Shown: positions 1-9,633, counted from the stretch's first letter. The stretch is DNA of 64,000 nt from Cellulomonas sp. (GCF_015234515.1 NZ_JADGMY010000026.1:80833-144832), one strand, 5' to 3'. Numbers and translations are program-made. The notes: generated by a model not told the origin, from the sequence alone.

Positions 1-114
1 GCGCACGACGTGATCATCGCGGCGCACGCCGCCGAGCACGGACGCGCCGTGGTCTCGCTCGACGCGCGAGCGAGGTTCGACGACCTGCCCGGCGTGCTCA
101 CCGCCACGCCGTGA
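1..114 (+). CDS. PIN-domain ribonuclease (VapC-type toxin), C-terminal fragment
   Basis: The frame is open from the first base to a TGA at 112-114, giving the last 37 residues of a gene that starts outside the window. The sequence DVIIAAHAAEHG followed by VVSLDARARFDDLPGV is the usual end of PIN-domain proteins: the Asp at the start of the DxxIAA helix and the Asp of SxDAR are late acidic metal-binding positions of the fold. PIN domains are Mg-dependent ribonucleases, commonly the toxin half of VapBC pairs. The antitoxin would lie upstream and cannot be seen. Family is likely; toxin role is inferred. Confidence 0.6.
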   Translation, partial: AHDVIIAAHAAEHGRAVVSLDARARFDDLPGVLTATP

Positions 115-183
115 CGTCCACGGCTGCCGGCGCGCTCCCGCCACCCCTCGACCGGTGCCGGGGCCGACGGTAACCTCGCGCCC

Positions 184-675
184 GTGACGGCGGACGAGAC
201 GGCGCGGGGCTCCACGCAGCCCCCCGGCCTGGACGTCGCCCGCTACCGGTTCACGGCCGATCGCGCCGACGTCGACCGGCCGACCGTGCACCGCTGGCTG
301 TCCGAGCGCTCCTACTGGGCCCGCGGCCGCGCGGCCGACGTCCAGGACGCCGCGATCGACGCGTCCCTGTGCTTCGGCGTCCTCGAGCGCGCGTCCGGTC
401 GGCAGGCGGCGTTCGCGCGCGTCGTCACCGACGGCGCGACGTTCGCGTGGCTGTGCGACGTGTTCGTCGACGAGACCGAGCGCGGCAACGGCGTCGGGAC
501 GGCACTCGTGGCGGGCGTCCTCGCGCACCTCGACGCGATGGGCCTGCCGCGCGTGGCGCTGGCCACGGCCGACGCGCACGGGCTGTACGAGCGGTTCGGG
601 TTCTCGGCCACGACGCCCGGGATGTACATGGCGCGGCTGCGCGAGCCGCGCGGCGCGAGACCCGACGCCACCTGA
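184..675 (+). CDS. GNAT family N-acetyltransferase
   Basis: A 163-residue single-domain GNAT protein. The acetyl-CoA pyrophosphate-binding motif A is seen as RGNGVGTAL around residues 99-107, preceded by the beta-4 strand LCDVFVDE, and the C-terminal YERFGF motif is the usual GNAT motif B end. The GTG at 184 is the first start in frame after a stop and gives a normal N-terminus. The substrate cannot be told. It is a stand-alone gene, 69 bp after the PIN fragment and convergent with the ABC genes that follow. Confidence 0.85.
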   Translation: MTADETARGSTQPPGLDVARYRFTADRADVDRPTVHRWLSERSYWARGRAADVQDAAIDASLCFGVLERASGRQAAFARVVTDGATFAWLCDVFVDETERGNGVGTALVAGVLAHLDAMGLPRVALATADAHGLYERFGFSATTPGMYMARLREPRGARPDAT

Positions 676-720
676 CGTCGCGCCGCGTCCCGCCACCTCA
701 CGTCACGCCCGCGGACCGCC

Positions 721-2508
721 TCACCCCTCCGCGGCGTACGCGCGCGACTGCATCGCCCACAGCTCCGCGTACCGGCCGCCCGCGGCGACGAGCTCGTCGT
801 GGGTGCCCTGCTCCACGACGCGGCCCTGGTCGAGCACGACGATGCGGTCGGCGAGGCGCACGGTCGACATGCGGTGCGTGACGAACAGGGTGACGCCGCC
901 GACCGTCGCGGCGACGTCCGCGGCGACCTCGCGGTACGCGTCGACGAGCCGCTGCTCGGCCATCGCGTCGAGTGCGGACGCGGGCTCGTCGAGCACGAGC
1001 AGCAGCGGGTCGGCGCGCATGAGGGTGCGCGCGAACCCGATGCCCTGCCACTGCCCGCCCGACAGGTCGCGCCCGTCGGCGTAGGCGGTGCCGAGCACGC
1101 CGTCGGGCCCGACCTCGGCCACGAGGGCACCGACGTCCGCGCGCGCGGCGGCGGCGGCCACGGCCTGCGGCGAGTCGACGTCCGCGAGGCGTCCGACGCC
1201 CACGCTGTGCTGCAGCGACAGCTCGACCCGCGCCAGGTCCTGGAACAGCGCGGCGGTGCGGGCACGCCACGCGGCGGGCTCGACGTCCGCGAGGTCCACG
1301 CCCTCGACGACCACGCGTCCCGCCGTCGGCCGGTACAGCCCCGTGAGGAGCTTGAGCAGCGTGCTCTTGCCGGCGCCGTTCTCCCCGACCAGCGCGACCG
1401 ACGTGCCGGCGGGCAGGTGCAGGTCGACCTCGCTCAGGGCCGCGCGGTCCGTGTCGGGGTAGCGGAACGTCACGCCGTGCAGGTGGATGCCGTCGCCCGT
1501 GCGGGCCGGCACGGGCGCCCCGCCCGCGGGTGCGACGCCGGCGGCGACCTCGGCCTCGAACGCGAGGAACCGGCGCAGCCCGACCGCCGCGCGGTGGACC
1601 GAGCCGAGCAGCGCGATGCCGGTGGCCATCTGGACGCTGAGCTGCGTCGCGAGCGTGACGGTCAGGACGACGTCACCAGCGCTCGCCCGGCCCTGACCGG
1701 CCAGCACGAACACCCCGACGACCGCGGCGATGTACCCGAGCCCGAACACCAGCTGCCCGACGGTCCGCAGCAGCGCGTACCGCACGTCGGCCCGGGTCAT
1801 GGCGTCGTCGTACCGCCCGAGCAGCGCGCGCTGGCGCGCGAGCAGGAAGTCGGCGCCGCCGCTGAGGCGGATCTCCTTCTGCGACGCCGGGCTCGTCGCG
1901 AGCCGGCGCAGGTGCCGGATGCCGCGCGTCGTCGGGGACTGCGCCTCGCGGACCTGCTCGAGGTGCGTCTCGGCGCGTCGGCCCAGCAGCACGGGGACCA
2001 CCGCGACCCCGGCGAGCAGCAGCGGCCACGGCGAGACGGTGCTCAGGACCAGGGCCGTGAGCAGCACCTGCACCGCGGTCGCGCCCAGCTGCAGCCCCGA
2101 CTGCACGGCCGTGCGGACCTGCATGACATCCTGGCGCAGCAGGTCGACGCGGTCGGCGAACGCGGGGTCGTCGGTGCGGTCCAGGTGGTCCGTGCCGTTC
2201 ACCAGCCGCACGAGGTCGCGGTTGAAGCGCTCCTCGAGCAGCTCGGCGAGCGCGAAGTACGACAGGTGCGCGAAGTGCCCGAGCATGAGCTCACCGGTCA
2301 GCGCGAGGCCGGCGACCACGGCCCACACGACGGCCGTGGTGCCCGCGCCGTCGAGCACCGCGTCGACGAGGCGTCCCGCCGCCACCGCCATGAGCGGCGT
2401 CGCCACCGAGCCGGCGACGAGCAGCCCGCCGCCGACCAGCAGGCGGCGACGGTCGAGCCGCCACGCGATGGCCAGCAGCCGGCCCAGGGCGAACAGGACC
2501 TCGTTCAC
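721..2508 (-). CDS. ABC exporter half-transporter (TMD-NBD), second subunit
   Basis: A 595-residue fused membrane and ATPase subunit. An N-terminal six-helix exporter domain (about residues 15-330) is followed by a nucleotide-binding domain with Walker A GENGAGKST, signature LSGGQWQ, Walker B LLLVLDEP and the switch His in FVTHRMS. The GTG at 2508 was chosen because it overlaps the TGA of the upstream ABC gene by 4 bp (GTGA), and because the frame upstream of it is only shadow coding. Paired ABC half-transporters in tandem normally form a heterodimeric exporter of peptides, lipids or drugs; the cargo is unknown. After Walker B the protein reads ASALD, with Ala in place of the usual T/S. Confidence 0.88.
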   Translation of the reverse strand: MNEVLFALGRLLAIAWRLDRRRLLVGGGLLVAGSVATPLMAVAAGRLVDAVLDGAGTTAVVWAVVAGLALTGELMLGHFAHLSYFALAELLEERFNRDLVRLVNGTDHLDRTDDPAFADRVDLLRQDVMQVRTAVQSGLQLGATAVQVLLTALVLSTVSPWPLLLAGVAVVPVLLGRRAETHLEQVREAQSPTTRGIRHLRRLATSPASQKEIRLSGGADFLLARQRALLGRYDDAMTRADVRYALLRTVGQLVFGLGYIAAVVGVFVLAGQGRASAGDVVLTVTLATQLSVQMATGIALLGSVHRAAVGLRRFLAFEAEVAAGVAPAGGAPVPARTGDGIHLHGVTFRYPDTDRAALSEVDLHLPAGTSVALVGENGAGKSTLLKLLTGLYRPTAGRVVVEGVDLADVEPAAWRARTAALFQDLARVELSLQHSVGVGRLADVDSPQAVAAAAARADVGALVAEVGPDGVLGTAYADGRDLSGGQWQGIGFARTLMRADPLLLVLDEPASALDAMAEQRLVDAYREVAADVAATVGGVTLFVTHRMSTVRLADRIVVLDQGRVVEQGTHDELVAAGGRYAELWAMQSRAYAAEG

Positions 2509-4416
2509 GGTGCCACCTCCACGACGTCGTCGGCGTGCCCGGCGGCCGGGCCCGCCGGTGGCGACCCGTCCGTGAACCGGCGCGCCTGCACCTCGAACAT
2601 CCGCGCGTACTCGCCGCCCAGGGCGACGAGCTCGTCGTGCGTCCCGGCCTCGGTGACGCGCCCGCCGTCCAGCACGACGATCCGGTCGGCCCGCCGCACC
2701 GTGGAGAACCGGTGCGAGATCACCAGGCTGGTGACGCCGCGCGTGAGGTCGAGGAACGTGTCGTAGAACTCCGCCTCGCCGCGCGCGTCGAGCTGCGCCG
2801 TCGGCTCGTCGAGCACCAGGACACCCGCGCCGTGCCGGACCGCGAACAGCGAGCGCGCCAGGGCGACCCGCTGCCACTGCCCGCCCGAGAGGTCGCGCCC
2901 GCCGGGGACCGCGCGCGTCAGGGGCGTGTCCAGCCCCTGCGGCAGACCGTCGAGCCAGTCACCGAGGCCGACGCGCCGCAGCTCGGCCGCCACGCCCGCG
3001 TCGTCGTCGACGTGCGCGATCGCGCCCATCGCGACGTTCTCGCGCAGCGTCAGCTCGTACCGCAGGAAGTCCTGGAACGTGGCGGCGAAGGTGCGCTGCC
3101 ACGCGTCGGGGTCGAGCCCGCGCAGGTCCGTGCCGTCGACGAGCACCGACCCCGCGCCGGGGGTGTACATGCCGGTGAGGACCTTGACGAGCGTCGTCTT
3201 GCCGGCGCCGTTGACGCCGACCAGTGCGGTCGACGTGCCGACGCGCAGCTCGAGGTCGAGCCCGTCGAGCACCGGCCGGTCGGGGGTGTAGCCGAACCGC
3301 ACGTCCCGCAGCGCGATCTCGCGCGCCGGGCGCAGGACCGCACCCCCGGCCCCGGCGGTCGCCCCCGTGCGTCGGGCGGCGTCCTCGAGCTCGAGCATGG
3401 CCTCCCACGCGCCGCGTCCGTAGACGAGCTTGACGTCGGACTCCGGGAAGATCACGCCGAACCGCCCGCACAGCGCGACGGCCTGCACCGCGATGCTCAC
3501 GGCCGCCACGTCGGCCCCGGACCGCGCCACCAGCAGCAGCGCGACCACCGACCCCACGGCCGCCACCAGCGCGTAGACGACGAACGGCGCCCCGTAGACC
3601 TCCCGACGCCACCGCCACGTCGGCTCCAGCACGGCACGGTTCTCCGCGACGTACCGGTCCTCCAGCCACCCGACGAGCCCCAGCGAGCGGATCTCCTTGG
3701 CCGCCCGCGTGCCCGTCGCCAGCTCGCGCACGTACGCCACGCGGCGGCGCAGCGGACCGAACGAGCGGATGAGCCGCCCCCAGCGGAAGAACCCCTCGGT
3801 CTGCCCCACGCGCGCCACGAGCGCCACCGCCAGCGCGGCGGCAGCCGCACCCGGCCCGACGACCACGGCGAGCAGCACGACCGCCCCGACGAGCTGCGTG
3901 TACCGGGCGGTCAGCGCGAGCGCCCCCTCCAGGGCGGCGCCCGGCGTGAGCGTCCACTGCTCGAACGCCTCCTCCGCCTGCGCGAGCCGGTCCGCGACGT
4001 CCGGGCGCTCGAGGCCCGCGAGGGTCGCGCCGTGGAACGCGAAGGACGTGAGGCGCTCGATGCAGGCGGCGTCGACGCGGCGCTGCACCTTGCGCGACAG
4101 CACGAGCTGCACCGGCGCCAGCAGCTGCTGCACGACGAACGCCACCAGCGCCACCGCGAGCCACCCCGTCGCCGGCTCACCGGTCACCACACGCTGCAGC
4201 GCGAAGCCGGTCCCGGCCATGAACGCGACCGGTGCCGCCCGCGACGACGTGCACCACCAGCGTGACCGCCACGAGCCCTGGCCGGGCGTACGGCAGCAGG
4301 CGGCGCAGGTGCGCGGCGGCCTCGCGACGTTGCCGCCACCGCCGCCCGAGCCCCCGCAGCGTGGGACGCACCGCGTCCGCGTCCGTGCCGGCACCAATGT
4401 CCGTCGTGCTCGTCAC
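2505..4416 (-). CDS. ABC exporter half-transporter, first subunit, with a frameshift in the first membrane helix
   Basis: The first gene of the exporter pair. An ATG at 4416 starts a good N-terminus (MTSTTDIGAG through LLPYARPG), but that frame does not run into the rest of the protein; the continuation (GTGFALQRVVTG onwards) is in another frame that is open to 4397. The two frames join best at about 4230-4240, inside the predicted first membrane helix, and need a one-base skip. The remainder is intact: Walker A GVNGAGKTT, LSGGQWQRVALARS, Walker B VLVLDEPTAQLD and SHRFSTV. An ATG at 4220 could make a 571-residue form lacking the start of helix 1. This is either a real disrupted gene or a base-call error. 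Confidence 0.7.
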
Positions 4417-4543
4417 CGTGCTCGCCCCTGCCTGCCGCCCGACGTCCCCCGCCGCAGGCGCGAACCTAGGGCCGCCGGGGCGCGCGGGACAAGACCAATC
4501 GGCGCATCCCGGGCCTGCCCGGCCAGGTCCGGGCGCTCACCGC

Positions 4544-5173
4544 TCAGAACGCGTGGATCGGCTCGGCGCGCTCGCGTCGCGTCAGGGCGGCGACGACCCG
4601 CGACTGCCCGTGCCGGGCGACCGCGAGGCGCACGAGCAGGTCGCGCACGGGGTCGAAGACCTCGTCGGGGAACGTGGGGGTGTCGAGCCCGACGCTGGCC
4701 GCGAGGTCGTCGGCGTGCACGACGACCTCGACCATGCGCGTGAGCAGGAAGTCCTCGCGGCGCAGCGCCCAGCCCGCCCAGGACACGGGCACGACGTCCC
4801 GCGCGGTGCCGCCGGCCACGGCGTCCCGGAACGCGTCGCGGTGCGCGGTGATCCGCTCGTGCAGCGCCCCCGGGCCGTCGAGCGCGGCCGTCTCGTCGCC
4901 GCTGCGGTCGTTGACGGGATCCTCGGGCGCGGCCGTCGGCCACGCCGACCGGGCGTAGTGCTCGTCGGCGTCGGCCAGGACGGGCAGGTCCCCGGGGTCG
5001 CGGGTGACGGCCTGGGCGGCACGCAGCACCTGGTTGCCCAGGTGGACGGCCAGCCCGCCGACGCCCAGGCGGGGCAGCGCGCTCGGCCCGGACCACCGCG
5101 CGGCCACGTCGGGCTGCTCGACGAGGGCGAGGACCGCGTCGGCGGCCAGCAGGAAGGCGTCGTCACGGTTCAT
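4544..5173 (-). CDS. Maleylpyruvate isomerase/DinB-fold family protein, probably mycothiol-dependent
   Basis: A 209-residue protein with the all-helical architecture of the actinobacterial mycothiol-dependent maleylpyruvate isomerase-like family. Seen features are an early VGGLAVHLGNQV helix with its metal-ligand His, and a later VEVVVHADDLAAS helix that supplies a further His-x-x-Asp pair. The family uses a three-histidine-type metal site and mycothiol as thiol cofactor; the reaction of this member is unknown. ATG at 5173 gives the usual N-terminal helix. It stands alone between the ABC pair and an MFS gene on the opposite strand. Confidence 0.7.
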   Translation of the reverse strand: MNRDDAFLLAADAVLALVEQPDVAARWSGPSALPRLGVGGLAVHLGNQVLRAAQAVTRDPGDLPVLADADEHYARSAWPTAAPEDPVNDRSGDETAALDGPGALHERITAHRDAFRDAVAGGTARDVVPVSWAGWALRREDFLLTRMVEVVVHADDLAASVGLDTPTFPDEVFDPVRDLLVRLAVARHGQSRVVAALTRRERAEPIHAF

Positions 5174-5249
5174 GCGGGGAGTCTGGCAGGGACGCCCGGG
5201 GGCCGGAAAGGCTGCTGGGCCGACGCACCGGGCGACCTACCCTGTCGGG

Positions 5250-6542
5250 GTGCCGGCACGTGTGCTCGAGACCCTCCTGCCCGAGCGCCTCGGACGTCCG
5301 TTCCGCTGGCTGCTCGCGTCGTCGTGGTCCTCGAACCTCGGCGACGGGATCGTGCTGGCCGCCGGTCCCCTGCTCGTCGCGTCGCGCACCGACGACGCGT
5401 TCGTCGTGGCGCTGGCCGCGCTGCTGGGGTGGCTGCCGCCGCTGCTGTTCGGCCTGTTCGCGGGGGTCGTCACGGACCGCGTCGACCGGCGACGGCTGGT
5501 CATGGCGATGGACGGTGCGCGCGTCGTGGTGCTCGCCGCGCTCGCGGCCTGCGTCACCGTCGAGGCGGCGCCGATCTGGCTGATCCTGGGGGCGCTCTTC
5601 CTGCTCGGGACCGCCGAGACGTTCGCGGACAACGTGAGCGGCACGCTCGTGCCCATGGTCGTGCGTCGTGACGACCTCACGGTGGCCAACGCGCGCACCC
5701 AGGCCGGGCTCATCGGACTCAACCAGCTGGCAGGCCCGCCGGTGGGAGCGGCGCTGTTCGTCGCGGGCCAGTGGTCGCCGTTCGCCGGCGCGGCAGTGCT
5801 CATGGCGGCGGGCGTCGTGCTCGTCTCGCGCGTCGTCCTGCCCGCCCACGGCCGCGCCACGCAGGAGCGGTCCACCGTCCGCGCCGACATCGCCGAGGGC
5901 CTGCGGTGGACGTGGCACCACCCGGCCGTGCGCACGCTCGTCCTGACGATCCTCATCTTCAACGTGACGTTCGGCGCCGCGTGGTCGGTGCTGGTGCTGT
6001 ACGCGCAGCAGCGGATCGGGCTCGGCGACGTGGGGTTCGGCCTGGTCACGACGACGCAGGCGCTCGGCGGGCTCGTCGGTGTGGCCGCGTACGGGTGGCT
6101 GACGGTGCGCGTCAGCCTCACCGCGATCATGCGCGTGGGCCTGGTCGTGGAGACGCTCACGCACCTGGCGCTGGCCCTGACCACGAGCCCCTGGGTGGCC
6201 ATGCCGGTGTTCTTCGTGTTCGGCGCCCACGCGTTCGTGTGGGGGACCACGTCGATCACCATCCGGCAGCGGGCCGTGCCGCACGCGCTGCAGGGACGCG
6301 TGAACAGCGTCAACCTCATCGGGACGTTCGGCGGCCTGGTGGTGGGCGCCGCGATCGGCGGGTGGCTCGCGCAGCAGTGGGGCGTGACGGCGCCGTTCTG
6401 GTTCGCGGGCGTCGGGTCCGCGGTGTTCGTCGTGCTGATCTGGCGGCAGCTGCGGCACGTCGCGCACACGGACGCGCAGCCGGCGCCCGGCGTGCCGTCG
6501 ACGGACCCGCAGCACCCGGCGGGCGCCCCGCCGGCTCGGTGA
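5250..6542 (+). CDS. MFS transporter
   Basis: A 430-residue major facilitator permease with about twelve hydrophobic segments. The loop between helices 2 and 3 carries VTDRVDRRRLV, the typical D-R-x-x-R/K-R signature, and the protein starts directly with FRWLLASSWSSNLGDG, the common N-terminal helix of the enterobactin-exporter-like or macrolide-exporter-like MFS group. GTG at 5250 is chosen; the reading frame upstream overlaps the divergent gene and is low-complexity. The tail after residue 400 is Pro/Ala-rich and probably unstructured. It is likely a drug or metabolite exporter; the substrate is unknown. Confidence 0.85.
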   Translation: MPARVLETLLPERLGRPFRWLLASSWSSNLGDGIVLAAGPLLVASRTDDAFVVALAALLGWLPPLLFGLFAGVVTDRVDRRRLVMAMDGARVVVLAALAACVTVEAAPIWLILGALFLLGTAETFADNVSGTLVPMVVRRDDLTVANARTQAGLIGLNQLAGPPVGAALFVAGQWSPFAGAAVLMAAGVVLVSRVVLPAHGRATQERSTVRADIAEGLRWTWHHPAVRTLVLTILIFNVTFGAAWSVLVLYAQQRIGLGDVGFGLVTTTQALGGLVGVAAYGWLTVRVSLTAIMRVGLVVETLTHLALALTTSPWVAMPVFFVFGAHAFVWGTTSITIRQRAVPHALQGRVNSVNLIGTFGGLVVGAAIGGWLAQQWGVTAPFWFAGVGSAVFVVLIWRQLRHVAHTDAQPAPGVPSTDPQHPAGAPPAR

Positions 6543-6573
6543 CAGGCCGACCTGCCTCTGCCATGCTCGCCGC

Positions 6574-7143
6574 ATGGACGGCACCGGCACGACACCCGCC
6601 CCGGCCCTCGACCGCCTGACGCCCCAGCGCACCGAGCCCCCGCACCGCGCCGACGAGGCGGGCACGCTGCTCGGGTTCCTCGACTTCCACCGCCGCACGC
6701 TGCTGCTCAAGACCGACGGGCTCGACGCGGACGCCCTGCGCCACCGGCTGTCGCCGACGACCATGACGCTCGGAGGGCTGCTCAAGCACCTGGCGATGGT
6801 CGAGGACAACTGGTTCACCGAGGTGTGGCTCGACGAGCGCGTCGAGCCCTGGGCGTCGGCCGACTGGGCCGCGGACCGCGACTGGGAGTGGACGAGCGCT
6901 GCCGACGACACCCCCGACGAGCTCCGCGCCCTGTGGGACGCGTCGGTCGCGCGCTCGCAGCGCACGCTGGCGGAAGCGCTGGCCGCGGGCGGGCTCGACC
7001 AGGAGTCCCGTCGACGCCACCACGGGACGGGTGAGCCCGTGACGCTGCGCTGGATCCTCGTCCACATGATCGAGGAGTACGCGCGCCACAACGGCCACGC
7101 GGACCTGCTGCGGGAGGCGGTCGACGGCGCGACGGGCGAGTAG
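6574..7143 (+). CDS. DinB/DUF664 family protein (mycothiol transferase-like)
   Basis: A 189-residue DinB-fold protein. The three metal-ligand positions are visible: His in LLKHLAMVEDNWF (about residue 71), and a His pair near the end in WILVHMIEEYARHNGHADLLRE. This final motif is the hallmark of the DUF664 branch, whose members use mycothiol in actinobacteria. It lies 31 bp after the MFS gene and 35 bp before the next gene, so all three may be transcribed together. The specific thiol-transfer substrate is unknown. Confidence 0.85.
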   Translation: MDGTGTTPAPALDRLTPQRTEPPHRADEAGTLLGFLDFHRRTLLLKTDGLDADALRHRLSPTTMTLGGLLKHLAMVEDNWFTEVWLDERVEPWASADWAADRDWEWTSAADDTPDELRALWDASVARSQRTLAEALAAGGLDQESRRRHHGTGEPVTLRWILVHMIEEYARHNGHADLLREAVDGATGE

Positions 7144-7178
7144 GGGCGCGTGTCGGTGGTGCGCGGCAGGATGGCGCC

Positions 7179-7778
7179 GTGGCCGACGACCTGCCCGAGC
7201 TGCTGCTCCCCGACGCGTCCGCGTGGCGCGCCTGGCTGACCGAGCACCACGCCCAGCCGACGGGCGTGTGGCTCGTCCTGCACAAGAAGGGCGGCGACGT
7301 CACGACGCTGACGTACGTCCAGGCGGTCGAGGAGGCCCTGTGCTTCGGGTGGATCGACGGCCAGGGCCGGCGGCGCGACGCGCACAGCAGCTACCAGCGG
7401 ATGACGCCGCGACGTGCCCGCAGCGCGTGGTCGGCCGTCAACGTGGAGCGCGTGGAGCGCCTGGAGCGTGAGGGCCGCATGCAGGACGCGGGCCGCGCCC
7501 AGGTCACCGCGGCGCAGGCCGACGGCCGGTGGGAGGCCGCCTACCGTGGCCCGGCGACCATCGAGGTCCCCGACGACCTGACGGCGGCGCTCGACGCGGT
7601 GCCCGCGGCCCGTGCCTGGTTCGACGCGTTGACCTCCGGCAACCGCTTCGCGGTCATCCTCCGCATCGGGCAGGCCAAGCGCCCCGAGACGCGAGCGCGT
7701 CGCATCGCCGGCTTCGTCGCCGACCTCGCGGAGGGCCGCACGCCCTACCCGCAGAAGCGCCGGCCCGACGGTCTCTGA
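7179..7778 (+). CDS. YdeI/OmpD-associated family protein
   Basis: A 199-residue YdeI-like protein. Family markers are GVWLVLHKKGG, then YVQAVEEALCFGWIDGQ, RRARSAWSAVN and the RRIAGFVADLAEGR C-terminal helix. Escherichia coli YdeI is linked to antimicrobial-peptide resistance through OmpD, but that mechanism cannot apply directly to a Gram-positive, so only the family is assigned. GTG at 7179 gives the standard N-terminus. It sits in a run of short same-strand genes with small gaps. Confidence 0.85.
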   Translation: MADDLPELLLPDASAWRAWLTEHHAQPTGVWLVLHKKGGDVTTLTYVQAVEEALCFGWIDGQGRRRDAHSSYQRMTPRRARSAWSAVNVERVERLEREGRMQDAGRAQVTAAQADGRWEAAYRGPATIEVPDDLTAALDAVPAARAWFDALTSGNRFAVILRIGQAKRPETRARRIAGFVADLAEGRTPYPQKRRPDGL

Positions 7779-7832
7779 CACACGTCCAGGAGAACGCTTG
7801 CCACGCCCGGTTCCTCCCGTATCCTCCGGGCC

Positions 7833-8210
7833 ATGGCCGTCCTGCTGCACTACCGCGCGACACGTCCGCAGGCCCTGAGCCCCGACGAGGTGGCCACGGC
7901 CCGCGGTCTCGTCGCCGCGCACAACGCCACCTTCCCGTTCGAGGCCGAGCTGCTCACGCTCACCGACCCCGGGGACGCCGCGCTGCTCGGCACGACGACC
8001 CTGCCCGAGCAGGACCCGTTCGCCACGTTCCTCGGCCTGGCCCACTGGTGCCGCGCCCTCACCGACCTGCGGCGCGCCCTGCCGGGCAGCACGTGGCAGG
8101 TCAGCGTCGACGACGAGCCCGTGCCGTGGGACGACGAGGCCGGCTTCGGCTGGCCCGAGCAGCGCGACCCCGCGACGCTGCAGCTGATGGAGCAGCTGCG
8201 CGGGAGCTGA
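7833..8210 (+). CDS. Hypothetical protein
   Basis: A 125-residue acidic soluble protein without signal peptide or membrane segments. I do not recognise a named domain. The codon pattern is strongly GC-biased at the third position and the ATG at 7833 begins a clean reading frame, so the gene is believable. Visible segments include SPDEVATARGLVAAHNATFPFEAELL and a Trp-rich second half (WCRALTDL, WQVSVDDEPVPWDDEAGFGWPEQ). It follows the YdeI gene by 54 bp and is convergent with the Abi gene. Confidence 0.65.
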   Translation: MAVLLHYRATRPQALSPDEVATARGLVAAHNATFPFEAELLTLTDPGDAALLGTTTLPEQDPFATFLGLAHWCRALTDLRRALPGSTWQVSVDDEPVPWDDEAGFGWPEQRDPATLQLMEQLRGS

Positions 8211-8249
8211 GGGAACAGGTGCGCACCCCGTGGTACTGGACGCGCGCTC

Positions 8250-8954
8250 CTAGAAGTGTCGAACCGGGTTGGCGGTTCCCGGCCTGGCCCGGGCCACGGC
8301 TGTCAGACGCGATCTGTCGTCGACCCAGATCGCGACCGGGCGGCTCACGAACCCGATGAAGCGAGCGATCTCAGCCAGGTCCGCGACCGGGTCTCGCGAG
8401 TGGATCGGCTCATGGTGGGTGATCCGGTTGCGCAGCCGTCGCAGCGCATCCAGATCAGTCTTCAGCTGATGCCGAGGCCGCCGATTGTTCCTGAACGCAT
8501 GTCGCAGGACCGGCTGCCAGAGCATTCGCTCGTACCGACTGTGAAGGAGCGCGGTCCAGAAGCCGAAGTCGAGCGCTGCCACGACGTCGTCGGGGCACGC
8601 GGGCCGACCTGCCGGCCCGCGGGACTCCGTCACCTTCCCGCGCGCTTCGGCCACCTTGCGCGTCCCCCACGAGTCGAGGGTGATCTGTGGGGCCTCCCAC
8701 CAGTCCCGCCGAGCAGCGTGTGTCACCAATGCCTCGTGCATCGCGTTGCGCGTGGTGATCTCGAGGATGTGGAGAGGCCCCAGCATGGCGCCCGCGAGCG
8801 CCATGTTGAAGACGTAGACGTCAAGGGCGTCGTAGCCGGTGTCGTGCGCGAGATCCACAGCAGCCTGGTAGCTGTTCATTCGCCCTCCGCTGAGCAGGCG
8901 GTCGAGCTCGCGGCGCTGCTCCTCCGAGGTCGTCAGGTCCTCTGGTCGTCTCAC
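8250..8954 (-). CDS. Abi (AbiF/AbiD-like) family protein, putative phage defence
   Basis: Abi-like proteins act in abortive phage infection or as HEPN-type RNases. Seen here are the family's LHILEITTRNAMHEAL helix near the N-terminus and the C-terminal RNRITHHEPI, which matches the RxxxxH HEPN-style catalytic motif; in between is FGFWTALLHSRYERMLWQPVLRHAF, the usual F-W-x-x-L core. GTG at 8954 (234 residues) fits the family length; the frame remains open to a possible start at 9071 that would add basic, poorly conserved sequence. Base composition is visibly less GC-extreme than the neighbours, suggesting transfer. Confidence 0.75.
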   Translation of the reverse strand: MRRPEDLTTSEEQRRELDRLLSGGRMNSYQAAVDLAHDTGYDALDVYVFNMALAGAMLGPLHILEITTRNAMHEALVTHAARRDWWEAPQITLDSWGTRKVAEARGKVTESRGPAGRPACPDDVVAALDFGFWTALLHSRYERMLWQPVLRHAFRNNRRPRHQLKTDLDALRRLRNRITHHEPIHSRDPVADLAEIARFIGFVSRPVAIWVDDRSRLTAVARARPGTANPVRHF

Positions 8955-9132
8955 TGCACCTCGCCAAGTCTGTGGATGGATCGCGCGCCGGCGCAACGCT
9001 ATAGTGATCGGGTTCGTCGCGAGTTGTTCACCCAGCCATCCGGGTCCAGCTCGCCTAATGCGGATGGCCATGCGAGGAGTCCAACACTGTTGGGCTCCTT
9101 TCGTGCATCCGGTGCCGATGCCGGCTATCCGC

Positions 9133-9633
9133 TCAGGTCGTGGCGGCGACCAGCGCGTCGAGCACCGGCTGCTGCCCGACGACCAGGAGCGGACGCGCCT
9201 GCTCGAGGGGGAACCACGCGGCGCGGTCGACCTCGGGGACGGCGACGCGTCGGCCGGAGCGCGGCGGCCACTCGACCTGCGCTGTGCTGATCCCCGGACG
9301 CGTCGTCAGGTCGGGGCACGCGGGGTCGTCAGGGGACCCGACGAGCGTGGCCGGGACCTCGACGGCCAGGACGTGCACGACCTTGCCGGAGGTGTACCGG
9401 AACGTGCCGAGGTCCACCGCCGGACCGTCCGGCGGCGGCACGCCGAGCTCCTCGGCGAACTCGCGCCGGGCCGCCGTCCCGACGTCCTCGCCCGGTTCGA
9501 CCAGCCCCTTGGGCAGCGACCACGCACGCTCGTCCTTGCGCGCCCAGAACGGACCGCCCATGTGCGCGACGAGCACGTGGGCGTCGGTGCCGCGACCGTG
9601 GTGCAGGAGCAGGGCGGCGCTCACCAGGGGCAT
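9133..9633 (-). CDS. NUDIX hydrolase
   Basis: A 166-residue NUDIX protein that hydrolyses a nucleoside diphosphate linked to another group. The full box G(x5)E(x7)REUxEExGU is present, starting GLVEPGEDVG and ending REFAEELGV, at about residues 45-67. WSLPKG just before it is typical of the MutT/diadenosine-hydrolase-like group. ATG at 9633 begins MPLVSAALLL, the first beta strand; the open frame upstream of it has no family similarity. The C-terminus ends with WFPLEQARPLL and a helix, as in many family members. The substrate cannot be told. Confidence 0.88.
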   Translation of the reverse strand: MPLVSAALLLHHGRGTDAHVLVAHMGGPFWARKDERAWSLPKGLVEPGEDVGTAARREFAEELGVPPPDGPAVDLGTFRYTSGKVVHVLAVEVPATLVGSPDDPACPDLTTRPGISTAQVEWPPRSGRRVAVPEVDRAAWFPLEQARPLLVVGQQPVLDALVAATT

